A stretch of DNA of 64,000 nucleotides from JAXGXJ01 sp040772905 (GCA_040772905.1 JAXGXJ010000004.1:248001-312000); one strand, 5' to 3'; numbered from the stretch's first letter, positions 24,788 to 33,983 are shown. Notes: generated by a model not told the origin, from the sequence alone. Numbers and translations are program-made.

Positions 24788-27292
24788 TCATCCCTCCCAC
24801 TTACACATCTCGACGAGACAGGAGTTCGGCGCCATGCCCGGTACGTTCTTCGACATCATCCTTCCGGGGCTGAGCAGGTTGACGCAGCCGCCTCTGTCGG
24901 GGCTGTCGGGATTACCGCGTTCGAGCGGTTCGTACCGCGAGGCACCTTCATACGAGTGCACCACGCCCGGACGGACGCGCTCCGTCACGTAGGCGGCCAG
25001 AAGTACCGCCGCCCGATCGTTGTACAACTTGATCACGTCACCGTGCTTGATGCCTCTCGCCGCGGCGTCCTTGGGATGGATGCGGCAGATCTGGTAGTTG
25101 TAGCCGTCGATCCACATGCGGTGCTCGGGGATCTCGCTGAGCCAGGGCACGCGCGTGTCGTGATGGGTGTGGAACGAGAAGCGCGGATGCGGTGAGATGA
25201 GCTGCAGCGGGTACTTCTTGGCCAGTTCCGACTCGTGGCCCTCCCAGCTGGGGATGTACTTGGGCAGAGGCGCCCGTTCGTCGTCGTCGGGCGTGTACTT
25301 CATGAGGCTCTGCGAGACGAACTCGATCTTGCCCGTCACCGTGGCCAGTTCGTCGGCCTTGTCGGTGCCTCGCTTGGGGTTGCTGGTGTCGGCCGTGTCG
25401 CAGGGCCGGCCTTCAGCGAACCAGCGCAGCGCGTACTTGGGCTCGTAGTCCTCGATCTGCGGGACGATGAAGTAGCCCTTCTCCTTGAACTCCTCGAAGT
25501 CCATGTACTTGGGCATGTCCGACCAGTCGTACATCTTCTTGATCCAGCCCTCGAAGGTGTTCCCTTCTGTGAACTGCTCCTTGTAGCCGAGACGATCGGC
25601 CAACTCGACGAAGATGTCGTAGTCCGGCCTCGATTCGCCCACCGGCTCCACGCATTTCTGCTGGTAGACGATGACACGGTGGTTGGCGCTGCCGGAGGCG
25701 TGCAGAGAGTAGCCGCCCGAACTGGCCCACTCGCTGATGTCGTCGCGCTCCAGATTGGTGCACGCGGGCAGGATGACGTCGGCGAACTTGGTCTCGTTGC
25801 ACCACCAGCAATCCTGGTTGACCACGAACTCCAGCTTGTCGCTCTGGTACATGCGCACCCACTTGCTGGTGTCGGTCATGGTGGAGAGGAACGAGCCGCC
25901 GTAGCGGTAGAACATCTTCACCTGGGAATGACCGGGCAACGGGTAGGTGTAGTTGTTGAACTGCTGCTCGATGGAATTGCCGCAGAAGCCATCGCCCATC
26001 CACTCGATGTGACCATCGAGGATGGCATCGGGCACCGTCAAGCGATAGAGGCGCTGTTTGATCGGGTTGACGGCCGGCTTGTCGGCGATGAGGTTGAAAC
26101 CGCCCTGCGCATAGCCGGGGAACTCCAGCGTGTGATTGTAGGGGGGCCCATTGGCCGTCCCCCAGATGCTGATGCCCGGAAGACCGAGACCCTGCATGGC
26201 CTGTAGGAAGATCAGGTGCCGGGCCGACTCGGTGGCGTATGCCTGCCGGCAGGCGCCGCCTTCACCGCCCTTGGTGCCGCCGGCGAGCGACGTGCGATGT
26301 GAAGCCCATTCGCGCGCGAGCGCCACGATGGTCCGCCGCTCGATGCCGCAGATCTCGGCCGCCCACGCCGGGGTCTTGGGTACCCCGTCGCTCTCGCCCA
26401 ATACGTAGGCCTTGAACTCGTCGAATCCGTACGTACGCTGGGCCACGTACTCCTTGTTGTAGGTGCCCTCCTCCAGCCACACGTAGGCGATGGCCAACGC
26501 GAGAGCGGAAGTGGTGCCGGGACGATAGGCGATCCACTTCCCGTCCACGTGAGCCGCGGTGTAGTTGTGGAAGGGATCGATGAAGATGGTCTTGATGCCC
26601 TTATCACGCAGCCACAGACGCCATACTGCGGAGTCTGTGCCCCCGTAGATGCCGTGCGTGGTATCGGGGTCGTTGCTCCAAGAGATGAGGAGCTCGGTGT
26701 TGCGCAGAGCATCCTCGAGAAGGTCGTAATGCTCCGGGTTGCCCAGACGCCAGTAGAAGCCGTAAGCGTGAGTGGCGCCCCAGTGCCAACCCTCCCAGCT
26801 GTCCGGGTTGTCGAGGATGTCGGTGAAGCCGATGAGGTTGAAGAAGCGCGCCCAGGCACCAGAGCGGTAGCCCAGGTTCCCCCAGTTGTGGTGGGAAGAG
26901 GCCCTCGACATGATGGCCTCGGGACCATACTGGGAGCGGATGCGCTTCATCTCGCCGGCGACCAGGTCGAGAGCCTCGTCCCAGCTGATGCGTACGTATG
27001 GAGACTTGCCCCGGTTCTGCGGGTTGCGCTCCCCGTTCGGGTCGAAATCGACCCGCTTCATGGGGTAGAGGATGCGCTCGTCGGAATACACCCGTGCGCG
27101 CTCGACCAGCGAGAACGGCGCGACACAGGCTTTGCGATACGGCGTGTATTCCTCGCCGTCGATGTGGAGAGTCCACGAGGGTGCGTCCGTCTCGTCGAAG
27201 ACGAGTGGACGCACCCGGGTGATCTTCCCATCTTCTACATGCACTCGGATCGGCCCCCCGCCGGTGCAGGTCACGAAGGTCTGCTCTGACAT
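24788..27292 (-). CDS. Molybdopterin oxidoreductase large subunit, pyrogallol transhydroxylase-like, type B
   Basis: I start this 834-residue protein at the ATG at 27292, preceded by GGGGGA; the open frame continues upstream to 27811 but that part overlaps the acyl-CoA dehydrogenase gene in another frame. Type B features resemble AthL: an N-terminus with no FeS motif (GGGPIRVHVEDGKITRVRP), SHHNWGNLGYR with His134, and NPDSWEGWHWG with Asp164-Ser165. The 30-residue spacing from His134 to Asp164 equals that between His144 and Asp174 of the Pelobacter enzyme. A Tyr in FPGYAQGG is kept. Predicted to bind two MGD and a Ser-ligated Mo in the cytoplasm, with the three-cluster small subunit as partner. 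Confidence 0.87.
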   Translation of the reverse strand: MSEQTFVTCTGGGPIRVHVEDGKITRVRPLVFDETDAPSWTLHIDGEEYTPYRKACVAPFSLVERARVYSDERILYPMKRVDFDPNGERNPQNRGKSPYVRISWDEALDLVAGEMKRIRSQYGPEAIMSRASSHHNWGNLGYRSGAWARFFNLIGFTDILDNPDSWEGWHWGATHAYGFYWRLGNPEHYDLLEDALRNTELLISWSNDPDTTHGIYGGTDSAVWRLWLRDKGIKTIFIDPFHNYTAAHVDGKWIAYRPGTTSALALAIAYVWLEEGTYNKEYVAQRTYGFDEFKAYVLGESDGVPKTPAWAAEICGIERRTIVALAREWASHRTSLAGGTKGGEGGACRQAYATESARHLIFLQAMQGLGLPGISIWGTANGPPYNHTLEFPGYAQGGFNLIADKPAVNPIKQRLYRLTVPDAILDGHIEWMGDGFCGNSIEQQFNNYTYPLPGHSQVKMFYRYGGSFLSTMTDTSKWVRMYQSDKLEFVVNQDCWWCNETKFADVILPACTNLERDDISEWASSGGYSLHASGSANHRVIVYQQKCVEPVGESRPDYDIFVELADRLGYKEQFTEGNTFEGWIKKMYDWSDMPKYMDFEEFKEKGYFIVPQIEDYEPKYALRWFAEGRPCDTADTSNPKRGTDKADELATVTGKIEFVSQSLMKYTPDDDERAPLPKYIPSWEGHESELAKKYPLQLISPHPRFSFHTHHDTRVPWLSEIPEHRMWIDGYNYQICRIHPKDAAARGIKHGDVIKLYNDRAAVLLAAYVTERVRPGVVHSYEGASRYEPLERGNPDSPDRGGCVNLLSPGRMMSKNVPGMAPNSCLVEMCKWEG

Positions 27293-27339
27293 TCCCCCTA
27301 TCCCTTCGTCGTGGAAGTCATGGGTGTGTGCAGCCGGTG

Positions 27340-28560
27340 CTACTCGGTGGGCGCTCCGTTCAGGAGAGCCATCTCGGTGGTGGCGAAGCCGTGCATGAAG
27401 CTGTAGACATCGCGCAGATGCTTGCTGAAAGGCACGTCGTCGTCGGTGGTGCCATACCCGCCCATGATGCCGGCGGTGATGTTGACGAACTCGGCGCCGA
27501 TCTGATCCACGAACGCCTTGACCAGCATGCCGCACTTCGGGTTGTACTCGTACTTCTCGGCGAACGACCACGCGGACTGCATGAGGTAGGCGTGAGCGGC
27601 CTCGTACTTCATCTTCATCTCGGCCAGCTTCATGGCCACGTGCTGATGCTGGATGATGGGCTTGCCGCCCTGCACGCGCTGCTTGGCGTATTCCAGGGCC
27701 TCCTCGTAGACCGAGCGCACGGTGCCAAGGTTGGCGGCGGCGCCGAGCAGGCCGAACGGCGGCGGGACTCCCAGAGCGGTCTTGGACCAGTCGAACTGCG
27801 GTCCGCCCCACTCGCCCTCAGTACCCCACGCCTGGCCTTCTTCGCCCAGGAGGTAGTTCGCCGGTATGCGGCAATCTTCGAAGATGAGTTCGGCGTTGGC
27901 CAACAGACGCCGCCCCAGCTTGTTGTGCATGCGGCCGACCCGGAAGCCGGGCGCATCCGACGGCACCAAGAAGCAGCTAAGCGAGGTGGAGATGGGACCT
28001 TTGCGGTCGGTACGCGCATACAGGAAGTAGAGCTTGGCGATGCCACCGCACGAGATGTAATGCTTGGTGCCGTTGATGACCCACTCGTCACCATCGCGGA
28101 CCGCATAGGTCTGGATAGAGGCACCGGGTTCGTCATACAGGAAGTGCGAGTCGGTGCCGGCATCGGGCTCGGAACGGGCCAGGCCGAGGAGGAAGTCGTC
28201 CTCTTCCATGAAGCGGGTGAGCCAGATGTCGCGCAGCTCAGGGGTGAGCTCGCCTATGAGGCGCGGCGACTCGGTGTAGCAGCCGCGGATGAGGGTGGCG
28301 AAACCCTGGTCGGCCGCACCCAGTTCCTCCAGGATGAGGGCCAGGGTGGGATAGTCGGCGCCCACGCCGCCGAACTTCTCGGGGATGGCCGCCGTGCGCA
28401 GACCGAGTTCGGACGCCTTCTTGAGCAGGTCCCAGGGGACACACTCCAGCGGATCCTGCTTGCGGTCGTAGTCCATGGCCACGGGCTTGACCTCGTTCTC
28501 GGCGAAGTCCCGGACCATGTCGCGGATCATCTCCTGCTCTTCAGTCAGTCTGAAGTCCAT
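27340..28560 (-). CDS. Acyl-CoA dehydrogenase family protein with atypical active-site residues
   Basis: The ATG at 28560 follows AAGGAGGG; the open frame extending to 28704 is upstream noncoding. The 406-residue product has the N-terminal helical domain (MDFRLTEEQEMIRDMVRDFA), the middle beta domain (LARSEPDAGTDSHF, WVINGTKHYISCGG) and the C-terminal helical domain (GGYGTTDDD.PFSKHLRD). The usual C-terminal YEGT motif with the catalytic Glu is replaced by FMHGFA, and the alternative Glu position of isovaleryl-type enzymes reads DWSKTAL. It is the first gene of the operon leading to the Mo enzymes, 47 nt before the type B subunit. Electrons would go to the EtfAB encoded at 29886-31657. It may oxidise or reduce an acyl-CoA, or be repurposed. 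Confidence 0.88.
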   Translation of the reverse strand: MDFRLTEEQEMIRDMVRDFAENEVKPVAMDYDRKQDPLECVPWDLLKKASELGLRTAAIPEKFGGVGADYPTLALILEELGAADQGFATLIRGCYTESPRLIGELTPELRDIWLTRFMEEDDFLLGLARSEPDAGTDSHFLYDEPGASIQTYAVRDGDEWVINGTKHYISCGGIAKLYFLYARTDRKGPISTSLSCFLVPSDAPGFRVGRMHNKLGRRLLANAELIFEDCRIPANYLLGEEGQAWGTEGEWGGPQFDWSKTALGVPPPFGLLGAAANLGTVRSVYEEALEYAKQRVQGGKPIIQHQHVAMKLAEMKMKYEAAHAYLMQSAWSFAEKYEYNPKCGMLVKAFVDQIGAEFVNITAGIMGGYGTTDDDVPFSKHLRDVYSFMHGFATTEMALLNGAPTE

Positions 28561-28844
28561 ACATGCCCTCCTTGTCGCGCCACAGGGCTCCCGCCGGACC
28601 TGCGCGGGCCTTTCCCACATCAGCCACCGGAGCCGGACTGCCGGCACGGTAGCGTGTCCCATACTACAGGAGCCGGTAGCCCTCACCAGACTTCGGCTGA
28701 ACATTTCATCGATGGGCCGAACTATTACGCGGACGCATAACGAAGGGGCTGTGGCGAAGCCGCTTGAAGGCGGTGGGGCGTCCAGCCCGTGCCACGGCGA
28801 CGCGCGTGACGGAGTGCGACGGAAGCTGAGACCAGAGCCTGACT
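28561..28844. other. 284-nt noncoding region between the acyl-CoA dehydrogenase start and the LysR gene end
   Basis: This stretch must hold the promoter of the minus-strand acyl-CoA dehydrogenase/Mo-enzyme operon. I see a TTTCATC element at 28704-28710, the same heptamer as the arms of the palindrome at 44125-44145 before the other Mo-enzyme gene, and an imperfect inverted repeat TTACGC/GCATAA near 28724-28739. No clear -35/-10 pair stands out, and there is no tRNA or strong hairpin. Confidence 0.35.
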
Positions 28845-29744
28845 CTAGACCTGATCGACCGCCGTCGACCCGTGCACCACGCCTCGGATGTGAGTGATGA
28901 GCGCCCGGGCCCCGGCAGGCAGGGGCCGGTCGCGCGGATAGACGATGTTCAAATCACGATAGAGCCTGGGCTCGAAGGGCACGACCACAAGGCCCTCCAG
29001 CGTGGCCGGCGGCACCAGCATCCTGGGCATGGGAGCCACGCCCAATCCTCGCCGCACCAGCGCCTTGATGAGCTCGGGATAATTGGCCCGATAGGAGAAC
29101 TTGGGTTCGAACCCCGCCCGTCTGAGGGCGTCGGCAGCCACGTTGCCCGCGTTCATGGTGGCTCTGGGCAGGAGGATGGATTCGCCCGCCAACATCTGCA
29201 TGGGCACCGCCGGCAGCACGGCCAGTCTGTGGTCTTCCGGCAAGACCAGGAGGATCTCCTCGGTGAGCAGATGCAGCGCCGACGCGCGCGGCGAGCCCCA
29301 GGCGGTCATGACGGCGCAGTCCAATTCGCCGCTGACCACGGCCTCCTCGAGTTGCGCGTCGTCTTTCTCGCTGAGTTCCAGGTTGATAGTGGGATAGGCA
29401 GCCAGGAACGAGACCAGGATGGGGGTCAAGAGCAGCGCCATCACATTGCCCACGGCCCCGAAGCGCACTCCCTTGCTGTTGTCACCCGCCTGCTCGCGCA
29501 CCAGACTCACCGCTTCTTCTGTGCGGGTGACTATCGCCCTCGCCAGAGGGAGGAGCAGTTGCCCGGCCACCGTGCATTCGACATGACGGCCGTAACGCTC
29601 GAACAGAGTGGTCCCCAGCTCGGCCTCCAGACGAGCGATCTGCCGGCTGAGGGTGGGCTGGGTGAAATGCACGGTGCGCGCGGCCCGACTGAAGCTGCGC
29701 GCCTCCGCCACGGCCACGAACGATTTGAACAGGTCGAGTTCCAT
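28845..29744 (-). CDS. LysR-family transcriptional regulator
   Basis: The 299-residue protein is a standard LysR regulator: helix-turn-helix at residues 1-60 (RSFSRAARTVHFTQPTLSRQI) and a periplasmic-binding-like effector domain from about 90. It is divergent from etfB, with a 141-nt gap containing a perfect palindrome, so it likely controls the ETF operon and itself. It lies between the acyl-CoA dehydrogenase/Mo-enzyme operon and the ETF operon; control of both would be logical but is not shown. The effector is unknown. Confidence 0.93.
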   Translation of the reverse strand: MELDLFKSFVAVAEARSFSRAARTVHFTQPTLSRQIARLEAELGTTLFERYGRHVECTVAGQLLLPLARAIVTRTEEAVSLVREQAGDNSKGVRFGAVGNVMALLLTPILVSFLAAYPTINLELSEKDDAQLEEAVVSGELDCAVMTAWGSPRASALHLLTEEILLVLPEDHRLAVLPAVPMQMLAGESILLPRATMNAGNVAADALRRAGFEPKFSYRANYPELIKALVRRGLGVAPMPRMLVPPATLEGLVVVPFEPRLYRDLNIVYPRDRPLPAGARALITHIRGVVHGSTAVDQV

Positions 29745-29762
29745 CTATACGATATGGTAATA

Positions 29763-29778
29763 CATGGTGCAAACCATG
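29763..29778. promoter_or_regulatory. Palindromic LysR-type operator in the lysR/etfB intergenic region
   Basis: CATGGT and ACCATG form a perfect inverted repeat with a 4-base spacer, 18 nt before the LysR start and 107 nt before etfB. An overlapping direct repeat (TATGGTAATACATGGT) adds a third half-site. The length fits the T-N11-A type LysR box only loosely. Confidence 0.5.
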
Positions 29779-29885
29779 AAAAGTTCCAACGGGGGGTCCC
29801 CCTTGCGGTGCTCTCGCATTATCATGTACGGAGCCCGCAGACCCGCGGCGCGGCCGAGTTCGCTCAGAAAAGGAATGGACGACTG

Positions 29886-30662
29886 ATGAAAATCGCGGTG
29901 TGCGTGAAACAGGTGATCGACACAGAGGCGGAGAAGAAGCTCGACACCACCACCTGGCAGGTGGATCGAAGCGTCCCCTCGGTCCTCAATCCCTACGACG
30001 AATACGCGGTGGAAGAGGCGCTCAGGATCAAGGAAGCCCACGGCGGCGAGGTTGTGGCCGTGTGTATGGGACCTGAGAAGGCTGAGGACGCCGTACGTAA
30101 GGCTCTGGCCATGGGCGCGGACAGCGCTGTCTTGGTGACCGATGCCGCGCTGGCCGGCTCCGATGCGATGGCGACGGCCTACGCACTGGCCGAAGCCCTC
30201 AAGACCTTCGAGTGGGACCTGGCCATCTTCGGCCTCCGTTCCACCGACGGCGAGACCGGGTGTGTGCCCGCGGCGGTGGCTGAGTTCCTCGGTAAGCCGC
30301 TGCTCTCGGCCCTGGCCAAGGTGGAGATCGATGGTGCAACCCTGAAGGTTCATCGCGAGACCGAGCAGGGCTATGTCGCATACGAGTGTCCCGCTCCGGC
30401 CGTGCTCTCCGTCATCAAAGGCATCAACGAGCCCCGTTACCCCTCCATGAAGGGCATCATGGGCGCCAAGAAGAAGACCGTGGACAAGAAAGACGCCGCC
30501 GGCCTCGGCCTGGATGTCTCCCAGTTGGGTCTCCAGGGGTCCAAGACCCGCGTCCTCTCCGCTCGGGCGCCCGAGCCGCGCAAGGCGGGAGTGAAGATCG
30601 AAGACGACGGAAACGGTGCCGAGCGCATCGTCGAGTTCCTGGTCGGCGAGAAGCTCGTCTAG
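29886..30662 (+). CDS. etfB: Electron transfer flavoprotein beta subunit
   Basis: EtfB pairs with EtfA to carry electrons from acyl-CoA dehydrogenases. I start at the ATG at 29886 (MKIAVCVKQVIDTEAEK), which is the standard N-terminus; the long open frame upstream is antisense to the LysR gene. The 258 residues include NPYDEYAVEEALRIKE, the adenosine-binding GLRSTDGETGCVPAAVAE block and the PSMKGIMGAKKK segment near residue 190. An AAGGA lies about 12 bases upstream. The spacer to etfA is 17 nt. Confidence 0.96.
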   Translation: MKIAVCVKQVIDTEAEKKLDTTTWQVDRSVPSVLNPYDEYAVEEALRIKEAHGGEVVAVCMGPEKAEDAVRKALAMGADSAVLVTDAALAGSDAMATAYALAEALKTFEWDLAIFGLRSTDGETGCVPAAVAEFLGKPLLSALAKVEIDGATLKVHRETEQGYVAYECPAPAVLSVIKGINEPRYPSMKGIMGAKKKTVDKKDAAGLGLDVSQLGLQGSKTRVLSARAPEPRKAGVKIEDDGNGAERIVEFLVGEKLV

Positions 30663-30679
30663 GGTAAGGAGATACCACA

Positions 30680-31657
30680 GTGAGCGATAAGAAAGGCATC
30701 CTTGTCGTAGCCGAGCCCAAAGACGGGAAGCTGGCCAACGTCACGCTGGAGAGCATCACGCGGGCCCGCGAGCTGGGCGGCCCCGTGAGCCTGCTTGTGT
30801 TCGCCGCCGACGCCGCCCCCATGGTGAGCGTGGCCGGCCGCTACGGCGTCGACCGGGTCTACCTGGCTCAGAACCCCGAGGGCGGCGTCTTCCGTCCCGG
30901 ACCGTTCGCCGACGCAGCCGTCATGGCCGCGCGTGCAGCCGACCCGGCGCTCATCCTCTGCTCGGGTTCGCCCGACGGCCGCGACGTAGCCGCGGCCTGC
31001 GCAGCCAGGCTGGGAGTGGGCCTCTTGGTGGACGTCACCGCCATAGACGCCAAAGACGACGGCTTCGTGGTAACCCATCCCTGCTTCGGCGGTGCCCTAT
31101 TGGCCGACAAGCAGGCCACCACGACCCCCGCGGTGGTCACCGTGCGGCCCAACGTCTTCGCCCGCACCGAGGCACATACCGATCCCGAGGTCATCAACCT
31201 GGAGATCGAGTTCAGCCCCAGTAGCCTGCTCACTCAGATCGTCGACGTGGTGGTCGAGAACGCCGGCATCCTCAGCCTTGAGGAGGCCAGCGTGATCGTC
31301 TCCGGTGGTCGCGGTATGGGCAACGCCGAGAACTTCGAGCTCATCCGCGCCTTGGCCGCCGAACTGGGCGCGGCCGTGGGCGCCAGCCGCGCCGTCGTCG
31401 ACGCCGGGTGGATCAGCCATCAGTATCAGGTGGGACAGACCGGCAAGACCGTGTCGCCCAAGCTGTACATCGCCTGCGGCATCTCCGGTGCCATCCAGCA
31501 CGCGGCGGGCATGCAGACCTCCGACATCATCGTGGCCATCAACAAGGACCCCGAAGCTCCCATCTTCAACTTCGCCGACTTCGGCGTGGTGGGAGACGCA
31601 CTGGTCCTGGTGCCGGCCCTGACCGAGGCCATCCGCACACGCAAGGCGGCATCCTGA
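30680..31657 (+). CDS. etfA: Electron transfer flavoprotein alpha subunit
   Basis: EtfA binds FAD and forms the heterodimer with EtfB. The 325-residue protein has the C-terminal FAD signature: VSGGRGMGNAENFELI, SRAVVDAGWISHQYQVGQTG, YIACGISGAIQHAAGM and FADFGVVGDA. The start is a GTG at 30680 with AAGGAGA before it. There is no N-terminal ferredoxin domain, and the third gene of the operon is a quinone reductase, so this looks like a conventional (non-bifurcating) ETF chain rather than a Bcd-type bifurcating one. Confidence 0.97.
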   Translation: MSDKKGILVVAEPKDGKLANVTLESITRARELGGPVSLLVFAADAAPMVSVAGRYGVDRVYLAQNPEGGVFRPGPFADAAVMAARAADPALILCSGSPDGRDVAAACAARLGVGLLVDVTAIDAKDDGFVVTHPCFGGALLADKQATTTPAVVTVRPNVFARTEAHTDPEVINLEIEFSPSSLLTQIVDVVVENAGILSLEEASVIVSGGRGMGNAENFELIRALAAELGAAVGASRAVVDAGWISHQYQVGQTGKTVSPKLYIACGISGAIQHAAGMQTSDIIVAINKDPEAPIFNFADFGVVGDALVLVPALTEAIRTRKAAS

Positions 31658-31685
31658 CACCACAAGTGACGAGGAGGGCCGGACG

Positions 31686-33377
31686 ATGACGCAGGAACGA
31701 GACGTACTGGAACTCGATGTTCTGTTCGTCGGGGGTGGCATCGCGTCCCTGAGTGGCGCGCTCCATCTCTCCAACCTGGTGCAGGCCCACAACGCGAAGG
31801 GTGAGGGCAAGAAGCTCGATGAGCTCATGATCGCCGTCATCGACAAGGGCGCCATGGCCGGCGCCCACGGCATCTCGGGCGCCGTCATGGCTCCCGGTCC
31901 TCTCAAAGAGCTGGTGCCCGATTTCAAGGAGAAAGACGCTCCACTGGAGGGCGAGGTCACCAAGGAGTCCATCTATCTGCTCACCAAGAAGGGGCAGGTC
32001 AAGACCCCCATCACGCCGCCTCCACTCAACAACCATGGCAACTACGTGGTCTCCATGTCCCGGCTCAACCAGTGGATGGCGGGGCTGGTGGAAGAGACCG
32101 GCGTCGATATCTTCTGGGGCTTCCCCGGGGTGGAGGTACTCTACGACGAAGGCAAGGTCGTGGGAGTCCGCACCGGCGACAAGGGTGTGAACGCCCAAGG
32201 CGAGCGGAAGTCCAACTATGAGCCCGGGGCCGACATCGTGGCACGGGTCACCGTTCTGGGTGAGGGCTCGCGCGGCAATCTCACCAAGGACGTCATCGCC
32301 CACTACAAGCTGGACGAGGGCAAGAACCCGCCGGCCTTCGAAGTGGGCGCCAAGGAGATATGGCAACTGCCCGAGGCCCGCCTGCAACCAGGCGAAGTGG
32401 TGCATACCATGGGCTATCCCCTGGCGAGGGACACCTTCGGCGGCGGTTTCGTGTATGGCATGCGCGACAACATGGTCTCGGTGGGGCAGCTGACCAGCCT
32501 CGACTACAGCGACCCCTTCCTGGACCCGCACCGCGAGTTCCAGAAGTTCAAGCTCCACCCGTTGATAAGCAAGATCCTGGATGGCGGGAAGATCGTGCAG
32601 TACGGAGCCAAGACGGCTCCCGTGGGCGGTTACTTCGCCATACCCAAGCTCACGTTCCCCGGTGGCGTGATCATCGGCGACGCAGCCAACCTCTTCAACA
32701 GCCAGAAGATCAAAGGCATCGACCTGGCCATGCGCTCGGGCATGTTGGCGGCGGAGGCCATCTTCCGCGGTCTGGTGGCCGACGACCTCTCCGAGGCCAC
32801 TCTGGGTCTCTACGCCCAGGCCATGGCGGCCAGCGAAGAGATGAAGGAGCTGCGCAAGGTCCGCAACTTCCACCAGGGCATGACCCGCGGCCTCTACCGT
32901 GGTCTGGCCACGGCAGCAGGGCAGTTCATGTTGGGCGGCAAGGTCTTCAAGGACCGGCTGCCTGCCAGGCCCGACCACGCGCACATGAAGACGGTGGTGG
33001 AGAAGTACGGCACCGCCGCTCCATCGGCCGAGGCCGTCGGCGACATCAAGTACGACGGCAAGCTGACGTTCGACAAAGAGACCGACGTCTACCACTCGGG
33101 CACCATCCACGAGGAGGATCAGCCGTCTCATCTCAAGGTGAAGGATCTGAGCATCTGTCTGGGCGTCTGCACGGAGAAGTACCAGAACCCGTGCGTACGC
33201 TTCTGCCCCGCCGGGGTGTACGAGATGGAGACAGACGAGACCACCGGCGCCCGCTCGCTCAAGGTCAACTTCTCCAACTGCGTCCACTGCAAGACGTGTG
33301 ATGTGAAGGATCCGTTCGAGAACATCCAATGGGTACCGCCGGAAGGTGAGGGAGGTCCCAAGTACACGGTGGTGTGA
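31686..33377 (+). CDS. Electron transfer flavoprotein:quinone oxidoreductase
   Basis: The 563-residue enzyme takes electrons from reduced ETF to the quinone pool at the membrane. The N-terminal FAD motif is DVLFVGGGIASLSGAL with an ALHLSNL insertion typical of ETF-QO. The central part carries VSMSRLNQWMAGL and DAANLFNSQKIKGIDLAMRSG. The C-terminal 70 residues bind one [4Fe-4S] cluster: LGVCTEKYQNPCVRFCPAGV and NCVHCKTCDVKDP, followed by the usual PEGEGGPKY ending. It is the full fused form, so a separate fixX is not needed. With etfBA it links acyl-CoA oxidation to menaquinone. Confidence 0.95.
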   Translation: MTQERDVLELDVLFVGGGIASLSGALHLSNLVQAHNAKGEGKKLDELMIAVIDKGAMAGAHGISGAVMAPGPLKELVPDFKEKDAPLEGEVTKESIYLLTKKGQVKTPITPPPLNNHGNYVVSMSRLNQWMAGLVEETGVDIFWGFPGVEVLYDEGKVVGVRTGDKGVNAQGERKSNYEPGADIVARVTVLGEGSRGNLTKDVIAHYKLDEGKNPPAFEVGAKEIWQLPEARLQPGEVVHTMGYPLARDTFGGGFVYGMRDNMVSVGQLTSLDYSDPFLDPHREFQKFKLHPLISKILDGGKIVQYGAKTAPVGGYFAIPKLTFPGGVIIGDAANLFNSQKIKGIDLAMRSGMLAAEAIFRGLVADDLSEATLGLYAQAMAASEEMKELRKVRNFHQGMTRGLYRGLATAAGQFMLGGKVFKDRLPARPDHAHMKTVVEKYGTAAPSAEAVGDIKYDGKLTFDKETDVYHSGTIHEEDQPSHLKVKDLSICLGVCTEKYQNPCVRFCPAGVYEMETDETTGARSLKVNFSNCVHCKTCDVKDPFENIQWVPPEGEGGPKYTVV

Positions 33378-33405
33378 CGATCGGCTGTCACCGCCCGGCG
33401 AGGAC

Positions 33406-33431
33406 GTCCGTCGCGCCGCTAATCGACGGAC
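33406..33431 (+). terminator. Hairpin between the ETF:quinone oxidoreductase and CMD genes
   Basis: GTCCGTCG (33406-33413) pairs with CGACGGAC (33424-33431) round a 10-base loop, 28 nt after the oxidoreductase stop. No T-run follows; it could be an attenuator before the next gene. Confidence 0.4.
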
Positions 33432-33527
33432 CTGTATGAGGTGGGATCCCGGCCATGGGGGGAAGCCCTTGGAGAGTCGGGTGTAGGACCACGAGACACG
33501 CGAGAAAACACGGAAAAGGAGTTGCAC

Positions 33528-33983
33528 ATGCCGCGTCCGGAAGAAGTAGAAGTCGTCAAGGCAATGAAAGCCGCCAAGACCGGCCAGGACGTGCTGGCCT
33601 CTTGGGCCATGCAGCGCCCGGGCTACAAGGCTGGCGGCGGCGGTGACCCGTCCCTGGACTTCTGGGTCGAGAACCGTCCCGACATGCTTTTCACCTTCGC
33701 GCAGAACCAGCTGTCCGGTCTGCTCGACCGCGGGATCCTCGATCCCAAGACCCGTTACCTGCTGCTGGTGGGCCTCTACATGATGAACGGCCACTACGAC
33801 GGCGTAGTGCCGCAGGCCTGCAACGCCAAAGCCGCCGGCGCCACTGAGGAAGACCTCATGGAAGTGGCCTTCTGCGTATGCTACTCCGTGGGCAAGGCCA
33901 AGCTCCAGGAGACCGGCGCCTGCCTGGACACCGTCTTCAAGAACAAGATGTTCCAGGAGATCACGCCGCTCAAGAAGGACTAG
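33528..33983 (+). CDS. Carboxymuconolactone decarboxylase/AhpD-like family protein
   Basis: The ATG at 33528 has AAAAGGAG upstream, giving 151 residues. The helical CMD fold is recognised by TRYLLLVGLYMMNGHYDGVV and AKAAGATEEDLMEVAFCVCYSVGKAK. In this family a conserved HxxxAxxxG follows; here it is QACNAKAAG, with Cys in place of His, and a second pair of Cys occurs in FCVCYS, not in the AhpD CxxC spacing. The role may be ring decarboxylation or thiol redox; neither is established. It lies after the ETF operon and before a strong terminator. Confidence 0.85.
   Translation: MPRPEEVEVVKAMKAAKTGQDVLASWAMQRPGYKAGGGGDPSLDFWVENRPDMLFTFAQNQLSGLLDRGILDPKTRYLLLVGLYMMNGHYDGVVPQACNAKAAGATEEDLMEVAFCVCYSVGKAKLQETGACLDTVFKNKMFQEITPLKKD

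Noticed and set aside
27293..27811. N-terminal extension of the 834-residue Mo subunit (to 1007 residues)
   Set aside because: The extension overlaps the acyl-CoA dehydrogenase in another frame and is Arg/His-rich; a ribosome binding site and family-like N-terminus support the ATG at 27292.
28872..29885. Upstream extension of etfB (to 596 residues)
   Set aside because: It runs antisense through the LysR gene; EtfB proteins begin at the MKIAVCVKQ start.
31566..33794. 742-residue minus-strand open frame
   Set aside because: It is antisense to the ETF:quinone oxidoreductase and CMD genes and has no recognisable motif.
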